Shown here: piece by piece, positions 17,073 to 25,895 of the stretch
Layout: each line of letters opens with the position of its first letter
Position numbering within the stretch: the first letter of the stretch is position 1
Origin: Streptomyces malaysiensis subsp. samsunensis
GTDB lineage: Bacteria; Actinomycetota; Actinomycetes; Streptomycetales; Streptomycetaceae
DNA length: 64,000 nt
Reading direction: 5' to 3'
NCBI RefSeq assembly: GCF_024519315.1
Contig: NZ_JANIIC010000003.1
Span: forward strand, 186,001 to 250,000
Notes under the pieces: generated by a model
Database searches by the model: none
What the model saw: only the letters and a program-made list of their open reading frames with translations
What the model was told of the DNA's origin: nothing
Program-made: the position numbers and the translations under genes

Positions 17073-18544
17073 TGACCGCGCGGCAGCCCGCCTCGGGCGG
17101 GGGCGACGGCGCCCCGGAGATCCTCGACCTGCCCATCGGCCTGCACGCAACCGGCACTCGCCGGGAGACCGACTCGATGGGCGCCATCGACGTCCCGGCG
17201 GACCGGTACTGGGGTGCGCAGACACAGCGGTCCCTGATCCACTTCTCCATCGGGGACGACCGGATGCCCAAGGCCGTCTACCACGCCTACGGCCACGTCA
17301 AGAGGGCCGCCGCGATCGTCAACGGGCGGGCCGGGCGGCTGCCGGCCTGGAAGGCGGAGCTGATCGGGAAGGTGGCCGACGAGGTCATCGCGGGCAAGCT
17401 GGACGATCACTTCCCGCTGTACGTATGGCAGACCGGGTCCGGGACGCAGTCCAACATGAACACCAACGAGGTGATCAGCAACCGCGCGATCCAGCTGGTC
17501 GGCGGCGAGTTGGGCAGCAAGACGCCCGTCCACCCCAACGACCACGTCAATATGGGGCAGTCCTCGAACGACACCTTCCCCACCGCCATGCACATCGCCG
17601 CGGTCCAGACGGTCCACGAACATCTGCTGCCCAGCGTGCGGGGGCTTCGACGGGCGATCGAGGCCAAGGTGGACCAGTGGCACGACGTGGTGAAGATCGG
17701 CCGCACCCATCTGGAGGACGCGGTCCCGCTCACGGTCGGACAGCAGTGGTCCGGCTACACCCACCAACTGGCCCAGGGAGCCGGCCGGGTGGCCCGGTGC
17801 GCGGAAGGGCTGCATGAGCTCGCCGCGGGCGGTACGGCGGTCGGCACGGGGCTGAACGCGCCACCGGAGTACGGCGAGCGGATCGCCGCCGAGATCGCCG
17901 CGGCGACCGGTTATCCGTTCACCACCGCCGACAACAAGTTCGCGGCCCAAGGCGGTCTGGACGCCATGGTCGACGCCTCGGCCGGGCTGCGGGCCCTCGC
18001 CGTGCCGCTGATGAAGATCGCCAATGACATCCGGTGGCTGGCCTCGGGACCCCGCTGCGGCCTGGGCGAACTGGACCTCCCGGCGAACGAGCCGGGATCC
18101 TCGATCATGCCGGGCAAGGTCAACCCGACCCAGTGCGAGGCCATGGTCATGGTCTGCATACAGGTGCTGTCCGAGGACCAGGCGATCGCCTTCGCCGGTT
18201 CACAGGGCAACTTCGAGCTCAACGCCATGCGCCCGGTCATCATCAACAACTTCCTGCACGCGGCCACCATCCTCGCCGACGCCTGCGACAAGCTGCGCGA
18301 GTACTGCATCGAGGGCGCCGAGCTCAACCGCGACCAGATCGACGATTACGTCAACCGGTCCCTGATGCTGGTCACCGCGCTCTCCCCGGCCATCGGCTAC
18401 GACAGAGCCTCGACCATCGCGCACAAGGCCGACGAGGAGGGCACCACGCTGCGCGAGGCCGCGCTGGCCTCGGGTTTTGTCAGCGCGGAGGATTTCGACC
18501 GCATCGCCGACCCCGCCGCGATGGCGCGAAGCTCCTCCTCCTGA
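17072..18544 (+). CDS. fumC: Class II fumarate hydratase
   Basis: A 490-residue fumarase C with a 30-residue N-terminal extension compared with typical 460-residue members. Signature segments are [55 protein letters not shown] (catalytic His region), [17 protein letters not shown] and [17 protein letters not shown] (the mobile catalytic Ser loop). It interconverts fumarate and malate without iron. It starts inside the stop of the malic enzyme gene, so the two are coupled. A strong hairpin 180 bp downstream closes the operon. Confidence 0.96.
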   Translation: MTARQPASGGGDGAPEILDLPIGLHATGTRRETDSMGAIDVPADRYWGAQTQRSLIHFSIGDDRMPKAVYHAYGHVKRAAAIVNGRAGRLPAWKAELIGKVADEVIAGKLDDHFPLYVWQTGSGTQSNMNTNEVISNRAIQLVGGELGSKTPVHPNDHVNMGQSSNDTFPTAMHIAAVQTVHEHLLPSVRGLRRAIEAKVDQWHDVVKIGRTHLEDAVPLTVGQQWSGYTHQLAQGAGRVARCAEGLHELAAGGTAVGTGLNAPPEYGERIAAEIAAATGYPFTTADNKFAAQGGLDAMVDASAGLRALAVPLMKIANDIRWLASGPRCGLGELDLPANEPGSSIMPGKVNPTQCEAMVMVCIQVLSEDQAIAFAGSQGNFELNAMRPVIINNFLHAATILADACDKLREYCIEGAELNRDQIDDYVNRSLMLVTALSPAIGYDRASTIAHKADEEGTTLREAALASGFVSAEDFDRIADPAAMARSSSS

Positions 18545-18582
18545 TCCGAGCCGTCGCCCCCCTGATCCCGGCCGCCGACGAA

Positions 18583-18620
18583 GGCCGTCACGACGGCAGC
18601 CACGACGGCCGTCACGACGG
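18583..18620. repeat. Short direct repeat after fumC
   Basis: GGCCGTCACGACGG occurs at 18583-18596 and again at 18607-18620, separated by ten bases, in the untranslated gap after fumC. It is a local duplication with no clear role. Confidence 0.6.
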
Positions 18621-18724
18621 CCGGACCGCCGCGCTCGTGCGGGCCGTCGAGTTCCGGTTGTAGATATATGCGACTGTGTTGCTCGGAAGGTGCGATTCCG
18701 CACCTATGTCGTGCCACACTATGA

Positions 18725-18760
18725 GTGGCCCTCACCGCATCCCCCGTCGGTGAGGGCCAC
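18725..18760. terminator. Bidirectional hairpin terminator between fumC and TetR
   Basis: A perfect 13-bp stem (GTGGCCCTCACCG with CGGTGAGGGCCAC) and a 10-nt loop lie between two convergent genes, ending one base before the TetR stop codon. No long U-run follows, as is usual in streptomycetes. Confidence 0.8.
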
Positions 18761-18761
18761 T

Positions 18762-19397
18762 TCATGTCCGGCCAGGGCTGGGCAGCGGAGTCTGGCACGG
18801 CTGGGCGCGGAGCCCGTCGAGAATGATCGCCAGATAGCGTCGCCACAGCCCGGAGGGGCGTTCGCCCGGCAGAGCCATGACGGCGTCGATCATTGCGGCG
18901 ATCGGCGCGATATCGGTCTCGGTGACCCCGTCCCGCAATGCGCCTTGGGCGCGGGCCCGTGCCACCAGAGCCTCGCAGTGGGATGCGACCTGCCGCCGCG
19001 CCCGAGCGAGGCCGGTGCCCTCGACCGCGCCACGGCGCATCAACTCGCGCAGCCCACGGTTGTGCGCGGCCAGCCCCAGGGCTCTCTCGAGGAAGCCGGC
19101 AAGAGCCGCGAAGCCGTCGTCCTCGGCCAGGGCCTTTCGCGCCATCGCCGCGATCTCGTCCAGCTCTTCGGTGAAGACGGCCTCAGCGAGCGCCCGCTTG
19201 TCGGGGAATTTCCGGTAGACGGTGCCGACTCCGAGCCCGGCATGGTGCGCGACATCGTTGAGCGTGGCCTGAAGTCCGCGTGCGGCGAAGACCTCGCGCC
19301 CGGCCCGGAGGATGCGCTGACGATTGAGTTCGGCATCCCGCCTCAGCGGACGCGCCCCCGCCGCGGCAGGTTCCCCGCCTTCCCTCTGTCCGCCCAT
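18762..19397 (-). CDS. TetR-family transcriptional regulator
   Basis: A 211-residue regulator with an N-terminal HTH: ILRAGREVFAARGLQATLNDVAHHAGLGVGTVYRKFPDKRAL. The rest is the helical ligand domain (ALGLAAHNRGLRELMRRG and onward). It is divergent from an SDR gene, and two identical-format palindromes (CGGATA-N5-TATCCG) lie in the 125-bp gap. This strongly suggests that it represses itself and the SDR gene. Ligand unknown. Confidence 0.92.
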   Translation of the reverse strand: MGGQREGGEPAAAGARPLRRDAELNRQRILRAGREVFAARGLQATLNDVAHHAGLGVGTVYRKFPDKRALAEAVFTEELDEIAAMARKALAEDDGFAALAGFLERALGLAAHNRGLRELMRRGAVEGTGLARARRQVASHCEALVARARAQGALRDGVTETDIAPIAAMIDAVMALPGERPSGLWRRYLAIILDGLRAQPCQTPLPSPGRT

Positions 19398-19432
19398 GGA
19401 CTGCCTTTCCGATGACGCGACCGACCCATAAC

Positions 19433-19496
19433 CGGATACAGCATATCCGTTTCATGCTACGGTCCTGTCCCCGAAGAAGCGGATACCAGATATCCG
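19433..19496. promoter_or_regulatory. Two TetR operators, CGGATA-N5-TATCCG
   Basis: Palindrome 1 occupies 19433-19449 (spacer CAGCA) and palindrome 2 occupies 19480-19496 (spacer CCAGA). Both have six-base arms, the same 5-nt spacer and centres 47 bp apart. They lie between the TetR gene and the divergent SDR gene. Site 2 is 27 bp before the SDR start and site 1 is 36 bp from the TetR start, so each promoter has its own site. Confidence 0.85.
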
Positions 19497-19522
19497 GATC
19501 GTGGTTCTGGAAAGGGCCAGGG

Positions 19523-20359
19523 ATGCAGACTGTGGTCATCACCGGAGGAACCGACGGGCTCGGAAAAGGGCTCGCACTGCACTACCTGCGCCGAGGAGCG
19601 CGCGTGCTCGCCGTGGGCAGCACGCCCGCCAAGGGCGAGGCACTTCTGGCCCAGGCGGCGACCATCTCGGCCGCCGGCCGCGCGGTCTTCCTGCAGGCCG
19701 ATCTGACGTCGGTCGCGGCGACCAGGGGCCTGGTCGCCACGGTGGAGAGCGCCTGCCCCTCGGTGGACAAACTCATCCTGTGCGCCCAGCGATACCGGCT
19801 CTTCGGCTCCCGTACCGTCACCCGCGAGGGGTTCGAGCACAGCTTCGCCCTCGCGTACTTGAGCCGCTACGTCCTCGGCCACGGCCTGCGCACGGCACTG
19901 GAATCCGCGCCACAGCCGGTCATCATGAACGTGGCGACCCCCGGTATCCCGTTGGGCCGGATCCACTGGGACGATCCCCAACTGACGTGCCGCTACAGCG
20001 GCTTCAAGGCCACGTTGCAGTCCTTCCGCGCCAACGACCTGCTCGGCGTGGCCTTCGCCGCACTGCACGCCGACACCCCGATCCGCTACGTCGGCTACAA
20101 CCCGGGCATGGTGTCGACCGGCATGCCCGACCACCTCCCGCAACCGCTCCGCACCCTCACCAAGGCGTCCTTCACCCTGCTCGCCACTCCGGCGGCAAAG
20201 GCCGTCACCCCGATGGCCCGCCTCCTGGACGAACCGCCGCGCGAACGCTTCAGCGCCTACCGCACCACACGCCGACTGCCCTTGAAAGGCCCGGCATTCA
20301 ACCAGGCCGACGCACTGCGCCTGCACCACCTCACCCACGACCTGATCAACGCGGTGTGA
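19523..20359 (+). CDS. SDR-family oxidoreductase under TetR control
   Basis: A 278-residue protein; the ATG at 19523 is chosen because the two operators lie upstream of it. The cofactor motif is GGTDGLGKGLALHYLRRG. The usual NNAG is replaced by CAQRYRL, and the Tyr-Lys pair is YSGFK. The shape (SYKATLQSF-like core, PIRYVGYNPGMVSTGMP, then a C-terminal helical part) resembles retinol-dehydrogenase/WW-domain-oxidoreductase-like SDRs. NADP use is probable. Divergent from its likely repressor. Substrate unknown. Confidence 0.85.
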   Translation: MQTVVITGGTDGLGKGLALHYLRRGARVLAVGSTPAKGEALLAQAATISAAGRAVFLQADLTSVAATRGLVATVESACPSVDKLILCAQRYRLFGSRTVTREGFEHSFALAYLSRYVLGHGLRTALESAPQPVIMNVATPGIPLGRIHWDDPQLTCRYSGFKATLQSFRANDLLGVAFAALHADTPIRYVGYNPGMVSTGMPDHLPQPLRTLTKASFTLLATPAAKAVTPMARLLDEPPRERFSAYRTTRRLPLKGPAFNQADALRLHHLTHDLINAV

Positions 20360-20420
20360 GAACGCAGACCAGCAAAAGCGCCATGGAATCGCGGTCGTAC
20401 ACACTCCGCGCCCGCACGGT

Positions 20421-21182
20421 TCAAGGGGTCAGCTGGGTTTGGGTCGCAGCCGTGGGGACGAGGTCGCGGCGGATGTACCACTCGGTGGACATCAGCCTCT
20501 CCCGGTCGGCCGGCGGGAGCCCCGCAAGCCGGCCCGGCAGCGCTCCCCGCTCCACTTCGGTGCGATGGGCGAATACAGCGCTGATCTTCCGCTCGAGCCA
20601 GGGACGCACATCGACCGTCGCCGTGACCCACTCGTCGGGGACGCTGTACATCGCCCCGTTCTCCCGGACCAGACGTGCGCCCAGCGCTTGTGCGGCGGAG
20701 TGCGGGTGCGTGGCCAGGTAAAGGGCGCTCGGCCGCCAGGGGATGCCGGCGTCCGGGTAGAGGTGGTCCAGCCCGGCCGCCTCGACCGCGAGCGTGGTTA
20801 CCCGGTGGGTGTGGACATGGTCGGGATGGCCGGTCAGCCCGCCGTAGGCGTCATGGGTTACAACGATCTCCGGGCGCACTTCGCGGATGTGCGTGACCAG
20901 CCGACGCACCGACTCATCGAGCGGCGCGTCGCGGAACCGGACACTGCCCGGGGCCGACTGTGGCACCCGGGCGTCGGCGTAGCCGAGCATCCGCGGCTCG
21001 CCCGCGCCGAGGATGCGGAGCGCGTCGGCCAGCTCCGCGGCGCGCCGGGTGTCCTCCGCCCAGGTCGCCGTGACGACCGCGGTTCGCGCTCCGTCGGCCG
21101 CGTGGCGGGCGAGCACACCGCCCGCCGACAGGGACTCGTCGTCCGGGTGGGCGAAAACCGCGAGGAGGCTCGGAAGGGACAT
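20421..21182 (-). CDS. PIG-L family deacetylase (LmbE-like)
   Basis: A 253-residue protein with the Zn motif AHPDDESLSAGG at the N-terminus and the second metal His region THDAYGGLTGHPDHVHTHRVT. This is the LmbE/PIG-L fold, which removes acetyl groups from N-acetylglucosaminyl compounds such as mycothiol precursors or secondary metabolites. The segment PDAGIPWRPSALYLATHPHSA is like MshB/Mca-related members, but the protein is shorter than MshB (about 290) and is not adjacent to mycothiol genes. A TetR gene lies 33 bp upstream on the same strand, and the two may be co-transcribed. Confidence 0.88.
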   Translation of the reverse strand: MSLPSLLAVFAHPDDESLSAGGVLARHAADGARTAVVTATWAEDTRRAAELADALRILGAGEPRMLGYADARVPQSAPGSVRFRDAPLDESVRRLVTHIREVRPEIVVTHDAYGGLTGHPDHVHTHRVTTLAVEAAGLDHLYPDAGIPWRPSALYLATHPHSAAQALGARLVRENGAMYSVPDEWVTATVDVRPWLERKISAVFAHRTEVERGALPGRLAGLPPADRERLMSTEWYIRRDLVPTAATQTQLTP

Positions 21183-21215
21183 CGCCGCATCATCTCCGGT
21201 GGGGAAGTCAGGAAC

Positions 21216-21836
21216 TCAGCGTGCACCCGCCACGAGCTCCTGGTGGACGAAATCCACCAGGAGCTCGCGCATGGTGCCGATGGTCATACCGGGCACTCCC
21301 GTCAGCACCTGGATCGCCGCGCCGTCGGTGAGTGAGGTCAGCCGCAGCGCGACAACGTGCGGATCGGCGTCCGCGCGGAAGATTCCCTGCCGCTGGCCGC
21401 GCTGGACGATCCGGCGGACGGTCTCCTGCCAGCGTGCGTAGTACTCATTGTGGGCCGGGCGGAACTCGGGGCGGATGGTGGCCTCGGCCCAGTACTGGAG
21501 CCAGATGGACCACTCGTCACGGACCTGGCCGACCCGCGGCAGCTGCATGTCGATCAGCTTCAGCAGCCGTTCATGTGCGTTGTGGACGGCGCGCAGCTGG
21601 GTGGACTGGCGGGCGAAGGCCCGGTCGACGCAGTACTTGAGGGCTTCTGCCAGTACGTCGTTCTTGCCGGGGAAGTAGTAGTGCACCGTGCCGGTGCTGG
21701 TGCCGCAGACCTTGGCGACGTCGGAGATGCGCACGGCGTGGAAGCCCCGCTCGGCGATCAGCTGCCACGTGGCGTCGAGGATCCGTGCCCTGCGATCCTC
21801 ATCGCTCCTGGGCTCCGCCTTGGTCCCTGTGGTCAC
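21216..21836 (-). CDS. TetR-family regulator (BetI-like C-terminal domain)
   Basis: A 206-residue TetR protein starting at GTG 21836 behind GGGGAGA. HTH: RILDATWQLIAERGFHAVRISDVAKVCGTSTGTVHYYFPGKNDVL. The segment EWSIWLQYWAEATIRPEFRPAHNEYYARW followed by DGAAIQVLTGVPGMT is typical of the BetI-type C-terminal domain (TetR_C_6). It lies between the PIG-L gene and a truncated SDR gene, and two operator-like palindromes are found on its upstream side. Confidence 0.9.
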   Translation of the reverse strand: MTTGTKAEPRSDEDRRARILDATWQLIAERGFHAVRISDVAKVCGTSTGTVHYYFPGKNDVLAEALKYCVDRAFARQSTQLRAVHNAHERLLKLIDMQLPRVGQVRDEWSIWLQYWAEATIRPEFRPAHNEYYARWQETVRRIVQRGQRQGIFRADADPHVVALRLTSLTDGAAIQVLTGVPGMTIGTMRELLVDFVHQELVAGAR

Positions 21837-21906
21837 ATCGTCTCCCCGTGGTTGTCGGTTCCGGCTCCCCCGTCCGCGTCGGCACTCAGCGTCCGGTCGG
21901 TCATTC

Positions 21907-22031
21907 TGACTGAAGCGTCAGCTCCTCAGCAAGTCCCGTGACCATGGTGAACTCCCGTCCGCTGCTGGAACTTTCTTGCTGCGACCTCTCGACGTCGGTC
22001 TCGCCCGGAGGGCTAACTGACGCATCAGTCA
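21907..22031. promoter_or_regulatory. Two TetR operator candidates, CTGACGCwTCAGTCA
   Basis: TGACTGAAGCGTCAG at 21907-21921 and CTGACGCATCAGTCA at 22017-22031 are the same 15-mer in opposite orientations with one mismatch, each centred on TGACTGAwGCGTCAG. They lie on either side of the gap between the TetR gene and the divergent SDR remnant, the usual arrangement for a repressor of both. Confidence 0.75.
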
Positions 22032-22076
22032 AACATGTGGCTCACCCATCCCTGGCACACAGATCGAGGAGGCTCT

Positions 22077-22262
22077 GTGCGCACTGACCAACCCGTGCCG
22101 CCGATCAGCGGGCTACGCCCGGATGTCCACACCGGCAAGGTCGCGCTGGTGACCGGCGGGGGCACCGGCATCGGCCGGGCCACCGCACTGGACCTGGCCG
22201 CGGGCGGCGCGCGTGTCGTGATCTGCGGGCGCCGCAAGGAGCCCCTGGCGGAGGCCGCCGAG
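22077..22262 (+). pseudogene. SDR gene, 5' fragment cut at a deletion scar
   Basis: GTG 22077 follows GAGGAGG and opens [16 protein letters not shown], then [44 protein letters not shown]. That is the first 60 or so residues of a classical SDR, with a perfect TGGGTGIG. At about 22262 the sequence changes into the reverse complement of a nitrile hydratase alpha 5' end. The catalytic Ser, Tyr and Lys are gone. The reading frame continues as nonsense to 22481. Confidence 0.85.
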
Positions 22263-22463
22263 ACGCCGGTACTCCGGGTCGGTCCAGGCCCTGGCGACGA
22301 CCTTGGCCCCGTTGAGCGGGCCCACGTTCGTCTCGTAGGTGGTGATGATCTTATCCAGCACCTTCGGGTCGATCAGGCCGCGTTCGGTGAGCAGTTGCTC
22401 GAGCGCCTCGGTGCGCAGGGCCACGGGAAGGGTCTCCTCGGGGCCGCCAGCGGTGGTGGTCAT
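22260..22463 (-). pseudogene. nthA: Nitrile hydratase alpha subunit, 5' fragment
   Basis: From ATG 22463 the minus strand reads [14 protein letters not shown], then [20 protein letters not shown] and [27 protein letters not shown]. This is the N-terminal helical arm of nitrile hydratase alpha. About 68 of the roughly 200 residues remain, and the cysteine-rich metal claw (C-T-L-C-S-C in the family) is lost. The gene is joined head-on to the SDR 5' fragment at about 22260. The ATG overlaps the stop of the beta subunit frame (ATGA). The beta-before-alpha order is that of cobalt-type enzymes. Confidence 0.88.
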
Positions 22464-23130
22464 GGGGTGGTCTCCAGGTAGCTCTCGAACAGCTCAACGG
22501 TGAGCGCAAGGGTTCGGCGTCGGCGCCCCACAGCTCGCGCGAGGCGAATCGCACGGAGTAGACGTGTTGCGGGTTCTCGCCCTGGAAGTGGGCGTTGGTG
22601 TCCGGCAGCACGGAAGCGGGCCGCACGGCCTCCACAATTCCGGTGTGCCCCCGTACGTAGCCCGGCAGCCGGGTGTGCCCGGGCACCGACATGGCCCTGG
22701 CCCGTACGCGACGGCCGACGGTGAAGGCCGGCGCGGTGTCCATGGAACGCAGGGATCCCTCGGCGGTGGGCGTGTAGTCGGGTACCGCGGGCTCGGGGAT
22801 CGGCGGCTCCGCCACGTGTTCCCCCCGCAGATTGCGGGCGCGGGCGTCGATCGCACCGGGCGCCAGGATGGCGCTGTCGGTGAGCATCAGCTCCCCGCCG
22901 TTGAGCCAGCGCCCGAAGTAGCCGTCGTCCAGGTAGGCCGCCCGGTCCAGACGCTCCAGCGCGTGCCGGAAGGCATCCGTATTGGCACCGCCGCACGCGA
23001 CGCGGCCGGAGAGAATCGCCAGCGCGAAGGCACGGCCCTGCCAGGGCTCGTCGAAGACCGGCTCATCATGTCTCGGTGGATGAACGGCACCCCATCCCGG
23101 GGTGCCGCCCATATCGGCAATGCCCTCCAT
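22460..23130 (-). pseudogene. nthB: Nitrile hydratase beta subunit, frameshifted near its 3' end
   Basis: ATG 23130 after GGAG gives MEGIADMGGTPGWGAVHPPRHDEPVF, typical of NHase beta, and continues to WGADAEP (about 206 residues). There a one-base deletion in the G run at 22510-22512 shifts the frame. The expected ending [16 protein letters not shown] is found in the next frame and stops at 22460, overlapping nthA by ATGA. Corrected length is about 223 residues, normal for the family. Because alpha is also truncated, no active enzyme (nitrile to amide) can be made. Confidence 0.85.
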
Positions 23131-23478
23131 GACACCACTCCACAAATAACCGCATACCGGATTGATCGCCACGAATCGTATACGCCGGGCGTCACCCTTG
23201 CCGTGATGACGTCGCGGCGCGCATGCCGGGCCGGTGGGCCACGCGACCGATCGCCGCCACCGACCGGGCACACGGCGGCCCGGTCGCGGCCATTCACCGA
23301 GGAGCGAAAAAGGGACGGGCAATCCATGCCGCTGACATCGCAAAGATTTTGCCGTGACCCACATCACAGGCCGCAACTCTCTATTCCTGTGGAAGGATGC
23401 CACCGTATTGGCGTCGGGTGGCGGTATGGCACATTACCGCTTCAAGGTTTTGGCCGACCGCAATCGGGGGATAAAAGA
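23131..23478. promoter_or_regulatory. Intergenic region with a Crp-like site upstream of the ATP-grasp gene
   Basis: This 348-base gap separates divergent nthB and the ATP-grasp gene. CGTGA-CCCACA-TCACA at 23353-23368 fits the GTGA-N6-TCAC pattern of Crp/FNR-type sites, 111 bp before the ATP-grasp start. A related perfect site precedes the second ATP-grasp copy (51337-51352). An in-frame ATG at 23326 would add 51 residues to the ATP-grasp protein, but these do not resemble the fold; GGGGGATAAAAGA just before 23479 supports the later start. Confidence 0.5.
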
Positions 23479-24679
23479 ATGCCAACGATGATCCTCATCG
23501 GATACCGGGACGGGCTGGACGAGGCACTGGAGCGCCGGGGCCTGGATCCCTTCTATATCGTGCAGCCGCCGGTGCGCACACCGAAGGGCCGGGGCTTCAG
23601 GTGTGTCACGGACATGGAGAACGCCCAGGAAATCCTGCGAGCGGTGCTTTCCGCGCGCCTCGACGATATAGCGGGAGTGCTGACCGTTCATGAAATGGGC
23701 GTATTCGGGGCCGCCTATCTGCGGCAGCAGCTGAACCTTCCCGGCAATACGGATTCAAAGACCACTCTCCACTTCCGGGACAAGTGTCTACAGAAGAGCA
23801 AGCTGCCGCCTCACGTCAAGCGAGCGCGCTGCCGATACGTACCCAGGGGTACGTCGTTCACGGATCTCGCCGACGAGCTGGGGGGATGTCTTCGTGGTCA
23901 AGCCGGCCACCGGAGCCGGCGCTCTTCGTACGAACATCGTCCGGTCTCCGGAAGACCATGAACGAGCCTTGAAGCTGTTCACAGGGCTGTCGGATGTCGA
24001 GGTCGTCGCCGAGTCCTTCATAGACGCCTCGGAAGTCTATATGGACGGCATCTGGAAGAACGGCGAGCTGCAATGGTCATCCATGAGCCGCAACCATATT
24101 TCACCGCTGAGTGCCGTACAGGGCGGCGTCCTGGCCGCCCACATATTGGACAGAAGGCGGTATGAAGTGCTGTTCCAGCAGGCGGAGACGCTCGCCGGAC
24201 AGGCACTCGCAAGCCTCGACGCCCCTGATTGCGTATTCCATCTGGAAGCGTTCACGGAAGACTCGGGACTCACCTTCGGCGAGTGCGCCATCCGTCTCCC
24301 GGGCGCCCTCTCCCCTCAGGTCAACAAGCTGACATTCGGCGTCGATCTCTTTGACGTCGAAATCAGCCTGGCGCTCGGGGAAGAGGTGCCCCGGCCACTG
24401 GACGGCGGTGCCCCCGAACGCTTCTATGGGTACATCCTTCTACGCCGTCCGAAAGTCGGCAATGTGACCCAGGAGGACTTCGAGCGCAACTTCCCAGAGC
24501 GCAACTTCCGTTTCGATGAGATCCAATATGCTTCGTCGCCCGACGCGCCGGTCGGTCCGTACGGCCGCGTGGGGCAGGCGATCGTATCCGACCCTGATGA
24601 GCTGAAGCTCCAGCGGACGATCGAGGAAATCGTACGGTTCAATGAAGCCGGCGGCGGATGCGGCCCCGTGAGGAATTGA
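23479..24679 (+). pseudogene. ATP-grasp carboxylate-amine ligase-like protein, split by a frameshift
   Basis: Part 1 (from ATG 23479: MPTMILIGYRDGLDEALERR, about 135 residues) and part 2 (from about 23887: DVFVVKPATGAGALRTN) are one gene. The break is the G6 run at 23880-23885; five Gs would give a continuous 399-residue protein. Part 2 has the ATP-grasp core: VVKP (ATP Lys), VEVVAESFIDASEVYMDG, HLEAFTED, then FGECAIRLPGALSPQVNK with the metal-binding acids. Relatives join a carboxylate to an amine through an acyl phosphate, as in L-amino acid ligases. The intact methyltransferase follows 20 bp on. Base usage is less G+C-rich than in neighbours, which suggests transfer. No precursor peptide gene is seen. 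Confidence 0.78.
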
Positions 24680-24699
24680 CCGCGACGAGAGGGACCAGC

Positions 24700-25557
24700 A
24701 TGGCGGACGAGCAGACCAGCACACCGGACAGCACCGCCGTGCGAGTCGCCCTCTGGCGGACGATGCACGTCCAGGTCGACCCGCCGCCACATGTGCTCCA
24801 GGACGAGATCGGACTGCGGCTGGCGGCGCCCGACGACGACTGGCGCGGCCGCCCCGACATGGACCCGGACGCCACCCGTGGGTTCCGGGCGGCCGTGGTC
24901 GCCCGTGCACGTTTCATCGAGGACCTGGTCGCCGAGCAGGCCGACCGCGGCGTCACCCAGTACGTCATCCTGGGAGCCGGTATGGACACCTTCGCCCAGC
25001 GCAAGCCGGAGATCGCCTCCCGGCTGCGGCTCTTCGAGGTCGACCAGCCCGGCCCCCAGGCATGGAAGCGCCAGCGCCTGGTCGAACTCGGCTACGGCAT
25101 CCCCGAGTGGCTGCACCTGGTGCCGGTCGACTTCGAGGCGAGCGAGTCCTGGCTGGAGCGGCTGACCGCCGCCGGATTCGACCCCGCCCGACCGGCGGTC
25201 ATCGTCTCCACCGGGGTCACCATGTACCTCACCGAGGACGCCACCGCGGCCACCCTGCGCCAGATCGCGGGGCTCGCACCCGGCTCGACGCTCGCCATGA
25301 CCTTCCTGCTGCCGGCCGAACTCCTCGACGACGCCGATCGCCCCGGACTCCGAAAGAGCAAGGAAGGCGCGCAAGCGGCCGGAACACCGTTCATCAGCTT
25401 CTACACCCCGCAGGACATGCTGGCGCTGGCCCGCGAAGCGGGCTTCAAGGACGTCCGCCATGTGTCCGGCGCTTCGCACGCCGAGCGCTACTTCGCCGGT
25501 CGCGCCGATGGCCTCCGTCCGTCGAGCGGGGAAGACCTGTTGCTGGCCACCACCTGA
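24700..25557 (+). CDS. Class I SAM-dependent methyltransferase (LCMT/PPM-like)
   Basis: A 285-residue protein; ATG 24700 has GAGAGGGACC in front and is preferred over ATG 24658, which overlaps the ATP-grasp end. The motif YVILGAGMDTFAQR is the SAM glycine loop, RLFEVDQPGPQAWKRQRL carries the acidic Asp, and STGVTMYLTEDATAATL is motif IV. It belongs to the leucine-carboxyl-methyltransferase-like group, whose actinomycete members O-methylate carboxylates of secondary metabolites. It is probably co-transcribed with the ATP-grasp gene and may cap or modify its product (inference). Confidence 0.85.
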   Translation: MADEQTSTPDSTAVRVALWRTMHVQVDPPPHVLQDEIGLRLAAPDDDWRGRPDMDPDATRGFRAAVVARARFIEDLVAEQADRGVTQYVILGAGMDTFAQRKPEIASRLRLFEVDQPGPQAWKRQRLVELGYGIPEWLHLVPVDFEASESWLERLTAAGFDPARPAVIVSTGVTMYLTEDATAATLRQIAGLAPGSTLAMTFLLPAELLDDADRPGLRKSKEGAQAAGTPFISFYTPQDMLALAREAGFKDVRHVSGASHAERYFAGRADGLRPSSGEDLLLATT

Positions 25558-25561
25558 CCCC

Positions 25562-25595
25562 GGTCGCGCCGAGGCCGAGCGTGCCTCGGCCGACC
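25562..25595. terminator. Hairpin between convergent methyltransferase and CDGSH genes
   Basis: GGTCG-CG-CCGAGGC pairs with GCCTCGG-C-CGACC over a 7-nt loop (12 bp with small internal bulges), starting five bases after the methyltransferase stop. It probably ends both convergent transcripts. Confidence 0.6.
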
Positions 25596-25667
25596 CGGGT
25601 CCCGGGCCTCGCGTACCGGGTCCCGATACGCCGTACCGCCGTTCTGCTACGCCATGCCGCGCTTCTT

Positions 25668-25895
25668 CTACGCCGAGCCCGATCCGCGCCGTGACCTCGG
25701 TGGTACGCGGCGGTGGCTGGTGTCGCACCACGGGTAGCGGGCGCTGCGGCCGCACTGGCACACGGCCACCATGAAGCGGTCGGAGCGGACCACGCCGCCA
25801 TCGGGGAGGGTGATCTCGACCGGTCCCTCGATCAGCATCGGGCCGACGGTTCCCAGCCGCACCCTCACCGCGCGATCATGTTCGTCGTTCGGCAC
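25668..25895 (-). CDS. CDGSH iron-sulfur domain protein
   Basis: A 75-residue protein starting at GTG 25895, inside the 3' end of the upstream methyltransferase (20-base overlap). It carries the complete motif CQCGRSARYPWCDTSH, that is C-x-C-x2-S-x3-P-x-C-D-x-S-H, which binds a [2Fe-2S] cluster through three Cys and one His. The preceding segment (GPVEITLPDGGVVRSDRFMVAV) is a short beta unit typical of bacterial single-CDGSH proteins. Function in electron transfer or redox sensing is assumed from the family. Confidence 0.88.
   Translation of the reverse strand: MPNDEHDRAVRVRLGTVGPMLIEGPVEITLPDGGVVRSDRFMVAVCQCGRSARYPWCDTSHRRVPPRSRRGSGSA

Noticed and set aside
23131..23478. A RiPP precursor peptide upstream of the ATP-grasp gene
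   Set aside because: No short ORF with a core-like repeat of Thr/Ser and Asp/Glu residues was found; the 51-residue in-frame extension from 23326 has no such pattern.
23880..23885. Programmed ribosomal frameshift in the ATP-grasp gene
   Set aside because: No slippery heptamer context or downstream structure is apparent, and a one-base change in a G6 run explains the break more simply.
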